Assembly (NCBI GenBank): GCA_012035435.1
Contig: JAAUPH010000010.1
Location: forward strand, 1-20,408
DNA from: Sphingopyxis sp.
GTDB lineage: Bacteria; Pseudomonadota; Alphaproteobacteria; Sphingomonadales; Sphingomonadaceae
Direction: 5' to 3'
Length of the DNA: 20,408 nt
A program made the translations under genes and the position numbers. Below the pieces are notes generated by a model. It was not told the origin of the DNA. It did not search any database and was given only the letters and a program-made list of their open reading frames with translations. Below are positions 1-7,232 of this stretch, in pieces; the first letter of the stretch is position 1; each line of letters starts with the position of its first letter.

Positions 1-366
1 GCGCTCGACCCAGAATTGCCGCTTGGTCAGGCGCTGGCCTTTTGGGGCAAATTCGACGGCGCTGACGACGCGCGCGTCAATGCGGCAATGGCGGCAATGG
101 CGCTTACAACATTGGCCTACGTCCCCACCGCCTATCTCTCAACCGGCCAGCGCAAACGCGCCGTCCTTGCCCGCGCCATCGCCAGCGGTGCGCCGCTGTG
201 GTTGCTCGACGAACCGGGCAATGGTTTGGACGGTGCCTCTCTCGCGCTGCTGCGCGCTGCGATTACGGGGCATCGCGAAAACGGCGGCGCGATCCTTTTC
301 GCCTCGCACTTTGACCTCGCACTGTCCGATCAACAGTCCCTCGACCTCGCCGAGCGAGCCGCATGA
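1..366 (+). CDS. ccmA: Heme exporter ATP-binding protein CcmA (C-terminal part)
   Basis: Reading frame 1 is open from the first base, so the gene starts outside the window. It is the ATPase subunit of the CcmABCD complex, which supports heme delivery to CcmE during cytochrome c maturation at the inner membrane. The ABC signature LSTGQ is encoded at 136-150, the Walker B stretch LWLLDEP at 196-216, and an H-loop histidine (ASH) near 307. The Walker A motif must lie upstream, outside the window. The stop TGA (364-366) overlaps the ATG of ccmB in an ATGA arrangement, so the two genes are translationally coupled. The ccmB neighbour makes CcmA much more likely than another ABC ATPase. Confidence 0.9.
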   Translation, partial: ALDPELPLGQALAFWGKFDGADDARVNAAMAAMALTTLAYVPTAYLSTGQRKRAVLARAIASGAPLWLLDEPGNGLDGASLALLRAAITGHRENGGAILFASHFDLALSDQQSLDLAERAA

Positions 367-1009
367 ATGGGCTCGGCCGCCTGTTCGTGCGCGACCTGCG
401 GCGCGCCTGGGGCACCGGGACCATCTGGCTTCCTGTCGCTTTCTTCCTCTTGGTCGCGACGCTCTATCCTTTCGCCGTCGGGCCTGACCGCGCACTGCTC
501 GCCCGCACGGGTGGCGGCATGATGTGGGTCGCCGCGCTGCTGGCCGCGCTCCTTCCCGTCGACCGCCTTGTCCGCCCCGATTGGGAAGCGGGGATGCTCG
601 ACCAATTCCACGTTCGAGGGATCAGCGACGAGGCGCTGGCTGCAACGCGCATCGCCGCGCATACCGTCAGCTTCGGTCTGCCGCTGCTCGTCGCGCTAGT
701 TCCCGCGGCTGCCTGTTGGGGCTGGAAGGCGGGGATGTACGGCGCATCGCGCTGGGCCTCGCAATCGCCGCACCAGGGCTTGCGAGCCTGGCGGTGCTCA
801 GCGCCGCGCTGACCGCTCCTTTGAAGGGCGGCAACGCCATCGCGGGCCTGCTCGTCCTGCCGCTCGCAGTGCCGCTTTTGATTTTCGGTGCGGGCGTCCT
901 CAACCCCGCGAGCGTTGGCGCGCTCAAATTGCTCGGCGCATCCAGCTTGTTGCTGACCGCCATTGGTCCTTTCGCGGTGGGCGCATCGCTACGGGCACTC
1001 AGGGACTAA
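363..1009 (+). CDS. ccmB: Heme exporter permease CcmB, interrupted by a one-base frameshift
   Basis: CcmB is the membrane subunit that partners CcmA in cytochrome c biogenesis. The first part reads in the frame of ATG 363 (MNGLGRLFVRDLRRAW, then hydrophobic segments) up to about base 713. Similarity then continues in another frame from about 715 (LLGLEGGDVRRIALGLAIA) to the TAA at 1007-1009. Adding one base near 714 gives one product of 215 residues, close to the usual CcmB length of about 220, with several membrane segments. Left as it stands, the first frame stops at 812 with an unrelated tail. The flanking genes are intact and tightly packed, so I favour a sequencing deletion over a dead gene. 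Confidence 0.85.
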
Positions 1010-1012
1010 ACC

Positions 1013-1423
1013 ATGCAGCAGAGCCTTGCCCATATCGCGCTCATCGTCCGTGACTATGACGAAGCCATAGCCTTTTACGTCGGCAAATTGGGCTTCAGCC
1101 TTGTTGCCGATGAAGATCAGCCGACACAGGACAAACGCTGGGTGGTGGTGGCCCCGCCAGGCGCCCTTGCCCATTCCACAAGCATTTTGCTGGCCCGCGC
1201 CAGCGCCCCCGATCAGGCGCGCTTCATCGGCGATCAAGCCGGAGGGCGGGTGTTCCTGTTCCTGTCGACCGATGATTTCTGGCGCGATTATCATGCGATG
1301 ATTGCCAAAGACATCGTCTTCGTCCGCGAACCGATGGCGGCCGACTATGGCACCGTAGCCGTTTTCCTGGACCTTTACGGGAACCGCTGGGATTTGGTCG
1401 AATTCAGCAACGGGCCAGCGTGA
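1013..1423 (+). CDS. VOC / glyoxalase-bleomycin resistance fold protein
   Basis: This 136-residue protein has the vicinal-oxygen-chelate layout. The start LAHIALIVRDYDEAIAFY carries a candidate metal-binding His at residue 7. The end DLYGNRWDLVEF carries a candidate metal-binding Glu. The single-domain length is typical of small VOC proteins that work as dimers. Members include glyoxalases, dioxygenases and antibiotic-binding proteins, and the substrate cannot be told from the sequence. The ATG lies three bases after the ccmB stop, so it is probably co-transcribed with ccmAB. A link to cytochrome maturation is not implied by the fold. Confidence 0.85.
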   Translation: MQQSLAHIALIVRDYDEAIAFYVGKLGFSLVADEDQPTQDKRWVVVAPPGALAHSTSILLARASAPDQARFIGDQAGGRVFLFLSTDDFWRDYHAMIAKDIVFVREPMAADYGTVAVFLDLYGNRWDLVEFSNGPA

Positions 1424-1547
1424 CCCGTATGATGATCGCGCTTGGCTTGCGGCAGCGGTGTTTGTGCGGTACGCCGATTAGAATAGATGTTACACCCCCG
1501 TCACCCCATCACCAGTCTTCCGCGCATTTTGCCCACAGGAGCTGTTC

Positions 1548-2306
1548 ATACGCCACCTTTCTCTCTCGCTGCTGCTCGGTGCAGGATGGCTTGCCGTATC
1601 GGCATCGTCACCCGCGCTGGCTTGTTCGGACCTTCCGAACATCTGTCAGATGAATGCCCAGCATCATCAGAACATGATGGACATTGCGGCAACACCGCCA
1701 TGGAGTGAGGGATATGATGACAGCCATTATGACGCTCCAAGGCGCGCACCCTTGACCGCAGAAGATTGGGCGCGGCTGATTGAAAATGCCAAGGAACAGG
1801 ACGCCCGTAACGAGGCGGAACATCAACGCCGCTTAAAGGAAGATCCCGCCTATAGCCTGTTTCACAACGGCTTTTGGGTCAAAACAGAGGCGGGCGATGC
1901 TGACAAGGGCCGATCCTGCATGGTGCATTTCACGCGCAAGGGTCAGGGCGTGGTCATCGCCGGGCCAAGCGGACAATATGGCGGCGGCGTGCTAAGCCTC
2001 TATGGCTATTTCGTTCCCGGATCGAAGTCGCTCAAAGTCATCACTGTGACGTTGCGTCAGGATGATGATCCCCCGCAGCAGCTAAAGGTCTTCAGCGGCA
2101 AAACCCCGTGGATGGACAAATTGGGCATGGTCCATTTCGCCGTGCCGGACATTGACGCTGCCATGGCCGGGATGTCGGACGAGATGTTGTTCGCGCTGGA
2201 GCATAAGGGCGAAGAGGTGATGTTCATCAAATGGCAGGAGGGCCATAAGCACCGCGATATCATGAAATCCTGCCTGAAACGGCAGCGGTCCCTCACCGCG
2301 AAATAA
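1548..2306 (+). CDS. Unrecognised exported protein; signal peptide begins at an ATA codon
   Basis: The first ATG in frame is at 1650, but the frame is open from 1482. The segment just upstream of 1650 encodes a textbook signal peptide: RHLSLSLLLGAGWLAVSAS, then PALA before a Cys, with a likely signal peptidase I site after ALA. There is no ATG, GTG or TTG before it. AGGAG (1537-1541) sits six bases before ATA 1548, so ATA is the best-placed start; CTG 1542 is an alternative. From ATA the product is 252 residues. The mature part holds four cysteines (two near its start, in ACSDLPNIC), a Gly-rich centre (AGPSGQYGGGVLSLYG) and a charged C-terminus. It is probably periplasmic. I recognise no family. 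Confidence 0.7.
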   Translation: MRHLSLSLLLGAGWLAVSASSPALACSDLPNICQMNAQHHQNMMDIAATPPWSEGYDDSHYDAPRRAPLTAEDWARLIENAKEQDARNEAEHQRRLKEDPAYSLFHNGFWVKTEAGDADKGRSCMVHFTRKGQGVVIAGPSGQYGGGVLSLYGYFVPGSKSLKVITVTLRQDDDPPQQLKVFSGKTPWMDKLGMVHFAVPDIDAAMAGMSDEMLFALEHKGEEVMFIKWQEGHKHRDIMKSCLKRQRSLTAK

Positions 2307-2320
2307 ACTTCATCAAAGAA

Positions 2321-2348
2321 AAAGGGCCGGAGTTTCCTCCGGCCCTTT
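2321..2348 (+). terminator. Bidirectional rho-independent terminator
   Basis: The 12-base arm AAAGGGCCGGAG (2321-2332) pairs perfectly with CTCCGGCCCTTT (2337-2348) across a TTTC loop. An A-rich flank on the left and a T/C-rich flank on the right let it work in both directions. It lies between the convergent gene ending at 2306 and rplA ending at 2373, and so serves both. Confidence 0.88.
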
Positions 2349-2372
2349 CCATTTCCCTCAGGGGCGGTTCGC

Positions 2373-3071
2373 TTAAGCGCCGACCACATCAGCAACGTCA
2401 ACCTTGACGCCCGGGCCCATGCTCGAGCTCAGCGCGATCTTGCGGACATATTTGCCCTTTGCGCCCGACGGCTTCGATTTGATGATGGCATCGACGAAAG
2501 CGTCAAAATTCTGGCGGAGTTTCTCTTCGCCAAACGACAGCTTGCCGAGGCCAGCGTGGATGATCCCGGCCTTTTCGACGCGGAATTCGATCTGGCCGCC
2601 CTTGGCGGCCTTGACCGCTTCGGCGACATTCGGGGTCACGGTGCCCAGCTTTGGGTTCGGCATCAGGCCCTTTGGGCCCAGCACCTTACCCAGACGGCCG
2701 ACGATGCCCATCATGTCCGGTGTCGCGATGACACGGCCATAATCGAGATTGCCAGCCTGCATATCGTCCAGCAGGTCTTCGGCGCCAACCTTGTCAGCCC
2801 CGGCAGCAAGCGCCGCTTCGGCCTTGTCGCCGCGTGCGAACACGGCAACCTTGACGTCCTTGCCGGTTCCGGCGGGCAGCGTCACGACGCCGCGGACCAT
2901 CTGGTCGGCGTGGCGCGGATCGACACCCAGGTTCATCGCGATTTCCATCGTTTCGTCGAACTTGGTCGATGCCAGTTCACGCACCGTCTTGATCGCGTCG
3001 GCGACGGCATGCAGCTTCTGGTTGTCGTGCTTTTCGGCAAGGCTCTTCGCCTTCTTGCTCAGCTTTGTCAT
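2373..3071 (-). CDS. rplA: 50S ribosomal protein L1
   Basis: This 232-residue protein matches bacterial L1 over its whole length. The start [15 protein letters not shown], the segment [19 protein letters not shown] (the diagnostic L1 signature) and the conserved [10 protein letters not shown] are all present. L1 binds 23S rRNA at the mobile stalk beside the exit site. In many bacteria it also represses its own L11-L1 message. The start ATG lies three bases after the rplK stop, and its Shine-Dalgarno (GGAGG) is inside the end of rplK, so the two genes are coupled. Nothing is broken in this gene. A terminator follows about 25 bases after the stop, so rplJ and rplL are not part of this unit. Confidence 0.98.
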   Translation of the reverse strand: MTKLSKKAKSLAEKHDNQKLHAVADAIKTVRELASTKFDETMEIAMNLGVDPRHADQMVRGVVTLPAGTGKDVKVAVFARGDKAEAALAAGADKVGAEDLLDDMQAGNLDYGRVIATPDMMGIVGRLGKVLGPKGLMPNPKLGTVTPNVAEAVKAAKGGQIEFRVEKAGIIHAGLGKLSFGEEKLRQNFDAFVDAIIKSKPSGAKGKYVRKIALSSSMGPGVKVDVADVVGA

Positions 3072-3074
3072 GGA

Positions 3075-3506
3075 TTAGCCCTCCACCACTTCAAGGCCCA
3101 TCGAACGCGCGCTGCCTTCGATGATCTTGGTTGCCTGTTCGATCGAATTGGCGTTGAGATCCTTCATCTTGATCTCGGCGATCTCGGCCAGCTTCGAACG
3201 GGCGATCTTGCCTGCGCTCAGCTTGCCCGGCTCCTTCGAACCCGATTTCAGATTCGCAGCCTTCTTGATCAAATACGAAGCCGGGGGCGTCTTGGTGACA
3301 TAGGTAAAGCTCTTGTCGGCAAACACGGTGATGATCACCGGGGTCGGCGTGCCCTTTTCCAGCTCGCCCGTTGCCGCGTTAAAAGCCTTGCAAAATTCCA
3401 TGATATTCACGCCGCGCTGGCCCAAGGCCGGCCCGAGTGGCGGCGACGGGGTTGCATTGCCCGCCGGCACGTTGAGCTTGATATAGCCCGTGATTTTTTT
3501 GGCCAT
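3075..3506 (-). CDS. rplK: 50S ribosomal protein L11
   Basis: This 143-residue protein is a full-length L11. The start is [16 protein letters not shown]; the Pro-rich [18 protein letters not shown] belongs to the N-terminal domain and the C-terminal RNA-binding domain includes [11 protein letters not shown]11 forms the base of the ribosomal stalk with 23S rRNA and takes part in factor binding and the stringent response. A strong Shine-Dalgarno (AAGGAGG) sits just before the ATG. It heads an rplK-rplA pair. The usual upstream partner nusG is about 1.4 kb away, separated by two genes on the other strand, so rplK must have its own promoter (candidate at 3632-3660). Confidence 0.98.
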   Translation of the reverse strand: MAKKITGYIKLNVPAGNATPSPPLGPALGQRGVNIMEFCKAFNAATGELEKGTPTPVIITVFADKSFTYVTKTPPASYLIKKAANLKSGSKEPGKLSAGKIARSKLAEIAEIKMKDLNANSIEQATKIIEGSARSMGLEVVEG

Positions 3507-3631
3507 GATGGCCTCCTTCTTCTCTCTGTCGCCCCGAAAGTGATCCGAGGCTCAAGCTATGCGGTCAAACAGCGATCAAAAAGACCACCTCCCGCGCGAA
3601 TTTCGCTCGGGCATGCCCAAACGAAGGCGGG

Positions 3632-3660
3632 CCATTACGGCCGACATCCGCGAAATGCAA
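3632..3660 (-). promoter_or_regulatory. Candidate sigma-70-type promoter for rplK-rplA
   Basis: On the minus strand TTGCAT (3655-3660) is followed after 17 bases by TAATGG (3632-3637). The spacing is ideal and the -10 is moderate. It resembles the stronger secE promoter at 5742-5770. It would give a leader of about 120 bases before rplK, room for L1 autoregulation, but I could not identify a clear L1-binding fold. Bases 3507-3757 hold no gene that I can support. Confidence 0.4.
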
Positions 3661-3764
3661 GAGCAATCGGGTGGCGGGGCTTGGGGTCAGGACCTGGTGC
3701 GACGGCCTCACCACACCGCACATAAATCCTTGCGCCGCCTATGGCCGCTATCTACCAATGGTGC

Positions 3765-3775
3765 GGGGGGGGGGG
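3765..3775 (+). repeat. Homopolymer run of 11 G
   Basis: Eleven consecutive G follow the first nine bases of the ATG 3758 reading and end six bases before GTG 3782. The run either encodes glycines (if translation starts at ATG 3758) or acts as an oversized Shine-Dalgarno for GTG 3782. No other homopolymer in the window is this long. Confidence 0.95.
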
Positions 3776-3781
3776 ATTGCA

Positions 3782-4329
3782 GTGGGTCGCCTAGCCATAG
3801 TTTTGAGCGCGCTAGGTGCGTTGCTGCCTTCGTCATTGCCTGCGCAAGACGCAGCCGCCCCGGCTCCTCTGTCCGTACCGGAAGCCGCGCTAACGCTGCC
3901 CGCCTTCACCATGGTGGAGATAGAAATTCTCACGCCGCTCAATTCCAAGACGAGCAGGATGGGGGAGATGTTTCCCATTCGCTTGGCCGAACCCATCATC
4001 ATCGACGGCACAATACTGGTTCCCGCCGGGGCAACTGGCGAAGGCGAAATCATTCACGCGGCGAAGGCCCGGGCGGCTGGCAAGGCTGGCGAGATGATAT
4101 TGGCCGCGCGCTATATCGAGCATCGGGGTATCCGGATTGCGCTGCGAAGCTTCAAATTTGGTCCCGCTACCGGCAAAAGCAATGTTCAGGAGGCCAGTGC
4201 GTCGGCGTCGCGGTCGCCACGCCTTTGATCCTGTTGATCAGCGGCGGCAATGTTGATGTGCCGGTCGGAACCCGCGCGCATGCAAAAACAGCGGTCAACA
4301 TCATATTCACAACAGGGGGAGAATCCTAA
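3782..4329 (+). CDS. Unrecognised exported protein, interrupted by a one-base frameshift
   Basis: The likely start is GTG 3782, preceded by a G run (3765-3775) that can act as Shine-Dalgarno; ATG 3758 is in the same frame but places the G run inside the coding region. From GTG the protein begins GRLAIVLSALGALLPSSLPA, a signal peptide with a cleavage site near LPAQ. The mature part has PLNSKTSRMGE, GTILVPAGATGEGEI and KAGEMILAARYIE, suggesting a small beta-rich periplasmic protein. Around 4200 the similarity changes frame: one added base joins QEASA to VGVAVATPLILLISGG and the run continues to TAA 4327-4329, giving 182 residues. The next gene starts at the very next base. I do not recognise the family. 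Confidence 0.65.
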
Positions 4330-4809
4330 ATGCGTTCGATCAAATTGTTCATGGCACTTTGCTCGGTTGCCGTCGTCGCGGCGCCCGCCGCTACCATGGC
4401 TGCGGAAAAGGCGCCGACTGTCATTGCGGCGCCTGCCGCCGGCAAGGGTCAGGTCGTGTTTTACCGCACCGGCGGTCTGATGGGCGCAGCGATTGCTTGC
4501 AATGTGCGTGAAGACGGGAAGCTGATCGGCGGTTTGTCCGGCGGAAAATATTTCGTCGCCAATTTCACCCCGGGCAAACATGTGCTCACGACCAAGTCGG
4601 AAGCCACCGACACGTTGAACATGGAAATTGAATCGGGCGAAACCTATTATGTCCGCTGCACAATTGGCGCCGGGGTCATGGCCGGACGCCCCAATTTGTC
4701 GCCAGTCGACAAGGCCGCCTTCGACGAAAAATCGTCAAAGCTGAAACTGAAAACCGCAGATCAGCTGAAACAAGAGGCCGACAAGGACGCCAAGAAAAAG
4801 GCGAAATGA
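4330..4809 (+). CDS. Exported DUF2846-like protein
   Basis: This 159-residue protein starts MRSIKLFMALCSVAVVAAP and has a signal peptide with a probable cleavage after TMAA. The centre (GQVVFYRTGGLMGAAIAC, then DGKLIGGLSGGKYFVANFTPG and a YYVRC motif) fits the DUF2846 family of small beta-sandwich envelope proteins of unknown role. The C-terminus is lysine-rich and probably extended (DKDAKKKAK). GGGGGAG lies about ten bases before the ATG, inside the end of the previous gene, whose stop directly abuts this start. The two genes are thus a translationally coupled pair of envelope proteins. The family call rests on the pattern of the central region and would need a profile search to confirm. Confidence 0.75.
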   Translation: MRSIKLFMALCSVAVVAAPAATMAAEKAPTVIAAPAAGKGQVVFYRTGGLMGAAIACNVREDGKLIGGLSGGKYFVANFTPGKHVLTTKSEATDTLNMEIESGETYYVRCTIGAGVMAGRPNLSPVDKAAFDEKSSKLKLKTADQLKQEADKDAKKKAK

Positions 4810-4818
4810 GCCAAGTCC

Positions 4819-4870
4819 CTCCGCCCTTCGCAAGCGAGGGGCGGAGCGGCCACCCCGTCCATCCGGACGG
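4819..4870 (+). terminator. Tandem hairpins between convergent genes
   Basis: CTCCGCCC (4819-4826) pairs with GGGCGGAG (4839-4846), with further pairing inside. A second hairpin, CCGTCC/GGACGG, lies at 4855-4870. They fill the gap between the DUF2846-like gene and the nusG stop. No T run follows on either strand, so rho-independent termination is uncertain. Confidence 0.4.
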
Positions 4871-4876
4871 AGGCGA

Positions 4877-5417
4877 TCACTTCATCCGTTCAACCTGCTC
4901 AAAGTCGAGCTCGACCGGGGTCGGACGACCAAAGATTGACACGGACACCTTGACCCGCGCCTTGTCGAAGTCGAGTTCTTCGACCACGCCGTTAAAGCTT
5001 GCGAAGGGACCTTCGAGCACCTTCACAGAATCGCCGGATTTCATAATCGACACGCACTTCGGTCTTCGGCCGCGCTGCGGCTTCGGCCTTGCTGTTGAGG
5101 ATGCGCGCCGCTTCGGCTTCGCTGATCGCCTGGGGCTTGCCGGACGATCCCAGAAAACCCGTGACCTTCGGCGTGTTCTTGACCAAGTGATAGACATCGT
5201 CGGTCATGGTCAGCTTGGCGAGCACATAGCCGGGGAAGAATTTCCGCTCGGTCTGCACCTTCTTGCCGCGCTTCACTTCGGTCACCATTTCGGTCGGCAC
5301 TTCGACCGATTCGACCAACTGGGTCAGCCCCAAACGCTCCGCCTCGGCCACCACCGAATCGCGAACCTTGCCTTCGAACCCCGAATAGGCGTGAATGATG
5401 TACCAGCGCGCCGCCAT
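4877..5417 (-). CDS. nusG: Transcription termination/antitermination protein NusG, interrupted by a one-base insertion
   Basis: NusG binds RNA polymerase and links it to Rho or to the ribosome. The N-terminal NGN domain is clear ([20 protein letters not shown], then [13 protein letters not shown] and [10 protein letters not shown]). After VDYEI the frame breaks. The KOW domain ([16 protein letters not shown], then [18 protein letters not shown]) follows in another frame. Removing one C from the CCGG at about 5034-5037 joins them into 179 residues, a normal length. I chose ATG 5417, which has AGGA ten bases upstream; an upstream TTG has no usable ribosome site. NusG is essential or near-essential, so an error in the read is more likely than a real break. 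secE lies directly upstream. Confidence 0.9.
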
Positions 5418-5456
5418 ATGCCCCAATTCCTGTAAAGTCGTTATGTCCGCCCGGCC

Positions 5457-5654
5457 TCAACCGGCTAGCGACGTCAGCCAGCGCACAATTGCGCCAAAAA
5501 CCGTATCGATGCCAAGGAAGAAAAAGGCCAAAATCGTCGCCATGATGAACACCATGATGGTCGTCATCATCGTTTCGCGGCCCGTGGGCCATACGATTTT
5601 GCGCGCCTCGGCACGCACCTGATTGACGAATTCACCGGGGCTGGTTTTGGCCAT
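5457..5654 (-). CDS. secE: Preprotein translocase subunit SecE
   Basis: This 65-residue protein has the single-helix SecE form usual in alphaproteobacteria. An amphipathic N-terminal segment carries the conserved motif RAEARKIVWPTGRET, followed by one membrane helix (TTIMVFIMATILAFFFLGI). SecE clamps SecY in the SecYEG channel. AAGGAA lies eight bases before the ATG. nusG begins 39 bases downstream on the same strand, the standard secE-nusG order, so the call is firm despite the small size. The tRNA-Trp gene often found just before secE is here about 2.7 kb upstream, with a transporter and an opposite-strand gene between them. Confidence 0.97.
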   Translation of the reverse strand: MAKTSPGEFVNQVRAEARKIVWPTGRETMMTTIMVFIMATILAFFFLGIDTVFGAIVRWLTSLAG

Positions 5655-5741
5655 TTGCTTGTTTCCTTGCTCGCCCGGACCATAGCCCCGTCACCGGCAA
5701 ATGGCCGGCGCGACGGGAGCCCTGATGTCGGGATGTGACCG

Positions 5742-5770
5742 CATTTAGTGCGATTACACCGATGTTGCAA
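5742..5770 (-). promoter_or_regulatory. Promoter of secE-nusG
   Basis: On the minus strand TTGCAA (5765-5770) and TAAATG (5742-5747) are exactly 17 bases apart. This is the best promoter match I found in the window. It predicts a start near 5735 and a leader of about 80 bases. That leader contains a stable hairpin at 5687-5717 (CCCGTC and CCGGC pairing with GCCGG and GACGGG). Confidence 0.6.
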
Positions 5771-5792
5771 GGGGCGGTGGGGCGGATGCACA

Positions 5793-7145
5793 TCAGGCAA
5801 AAACCGGGGCGGGCTGCGCCTTCGGCATCGCGCGCGCGAGCAGCACCAGCAAGCTTGCCACCACCAGCCAGCCCAGCGTCGGCAACCCGGCAAAGAGCAG
5901 ATTGATCAAATCCGCCGACGCTTCCGGACTTTTCGCATCGAAACCGCCGGCATCGAGCAGCGCATATGAAGTGGCAATCGCCGATGCGACGCCGATCTTT
6001 TGCATCAGCATGGTGATCGCAAACAGGAATGCGCTGCGATCACGGCCGCAGCGCGCCCGGTCGTGCGGGACCAGATCGGTCAATGTGCCATAAATGAAGA
6101 TAAGACCGACAAACCCCGATCCCAGCAACAGCGTAAAGGCCAGCGCCTGCCCCTGTCCATTGGGCCGCACGAGCAGCGCGCCCGACATGATCACCGCCAC
6201 AAACAGCGCCATCGCGATCATCGCGCTGGTCTTACCGAGCCGGCGCGCCGCCCAGGTCCACAGCGGCGTACTGATCGCGCCGCCGATGAAGGTTGCGAAC
6301 AGCAGCAGCGAACTCGACCCATCAAGCCCCAATACGCCGTCGGCATAAAAGACGAACAGCGCGGTCAGCGTCCCAAAAGCAAAGCTGTTGAAAAACTGGA
6401 TGCCATAGAGCAGCAGGAGCGGCCGAAAAGCCAGTGTCAGCATCATTTCGCTACGCCAGTCAATCGCGGCCTCTTCGACGGGCAAGCGCGGCGGAATGCG
6501 CATCGTCATGGCCAAAGCCAAGGGCAGCGCCAGCGCCACCAAACTCGCATAGGCGATAATCCGCCCTTCCAGGCTGAGCCCCGGGATCAGCGCCTGGGCC
6601 GCAGCGGGCATGGCAAAGGCCAGCACCAGAACGATCTTCGCGGACCATTCGCGCGCACCGAACAAGCGGCTCGACGCATCGGTCGTCGTCGCCAGCGCGG
6701 ACCCCCACGACAAATACGCCACATCATAGAGGCTGAAGGACGAATAAAAGAGCAGCAGCAGTGGCAGCAGCGCCCAAAAGGGCAGCACATCGCCCAACGC
6801 CAGCAACAGGAACAACAGCAGCGCCAGCGGAAACGCCGCGCGCCACATCCAGCGCCGGTGCGTCGTCCCGCCCGACTTGCTCCGGTCCACCAGCCGTCCG
6901 ATCAGCGGATCGACCACGCCGTCCCACAAGGTCGACAGCGAGAACATCAGGCCGACCAATCCCACCGCGATGACCCCGCTCTCGCTTATAAATGGCGGCA
7001 GATAGACGCTGAACGGCAACCCCAGTATCGCCGACGGCCCCACGCAAATGGCAAAGGCCGTCACGGTGCGCGAAGAGAGCGCCTCGTCCTGCTCGGCTGC
7101 GGGGGGAGCGTTCGCCATCAAGCGACAGCTTCGCATTACTGACAT
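5793..7145 (-). CDS. MFS transporter of the GPH (sugar/cation symporter) type
   Basis: This 450-residue protein has about twelve hydrophobic segments. After the second helix it carries DPLIGRLVDRSKSGGTTHRR, which matches the DPxxGxxxDRT signature of the glycoside-pentoside-hexuronide:cation symporter family (MFS_2). Family members take up sugars or other small solutes with a cation at the inner membrane. The substrate cannot be read from the sequence. The N-terminus before the first helix has several possible starts (ATG 7145, 7136 or 7118), none with a strong ribosome site. The gene is divergent from the AIM24-family gene and ends about 140 bases before secE on the same strand. No sugar-use genes are nearby, so the context gives no hint of substrate. 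Confidence 0.85.
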   Translation of the reverse strand: MSVMRSCRLMANAPPAAEQDEALSSRTVTAFAICVGPSAILGLPFSVYLPPFISESGVIAVGLVGLMFSLSTLWDGVVDPLIGRLVDRSKSGGTTHRRWMWRAAFPLALLLFLLLALGDVLPFWALLPLLLLFYSSFSLYDVAYLSWGSALATTTDASSRLFGAREWSAKIVLVLAFAMPAAAQALIPGLSLEGRIIAYASLVALALPLALAMTMRIPPRLPVEEAAIDWRSEMMLTLAFRPLLLLYGIQFFNSFAFGTLTALFVFYADGVLGLDGSSSLLLFATFIGGAISTPLWTWAARRLGKTSAMIAMALFVAVIMSGALLVRPNGQGQALAFTLLLGSGFVGLIFIYGTLTDLVPHDRARCGRDRSAFLFAITMLMQKIGVASAIATSYALLDAGGFDAKSPEASADLINLLFAGLPTLGWLVVASLLVLLARAMPKAQPAPVFA

Positions 7146-7232
7146 TCATGTCAAGACGCGTCGAACCTGGTCATTGCGTCCGCGGTTTGGCCAGATCGCT
7201 CGCCTTCAACTCCAAATTTACCCATTTGTGCG

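Noticed and set aside
1420..1653. Small plus-strand open frames between the VOC gene and the exported-protein gene
   Set aside because: They overlap the signal peptide of the 1548 gene in other frames and have no ribosome site or recognisable content.
3507..3640. L1-binding autoregulatory fold in the rplK leader
   Set aside because: The predicted leader is long enough, but I could not find a clear match to the L1 target structure by eye.
2556..3725. Long plus-strand open frame of 389 codons opposite rplA and rplK
   Set aside because: It is antisense to two certain ribosomal protein genes, has His/Arg/Leu-rich low-quality composition and matches no family I know.
363..5417. Programmed ribosomal frameshifting in ccmB and nusG
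   Set aside because: No slippery heptamer plus downstream structure was seen at the switch points, and programmed shifting is not known for these families.
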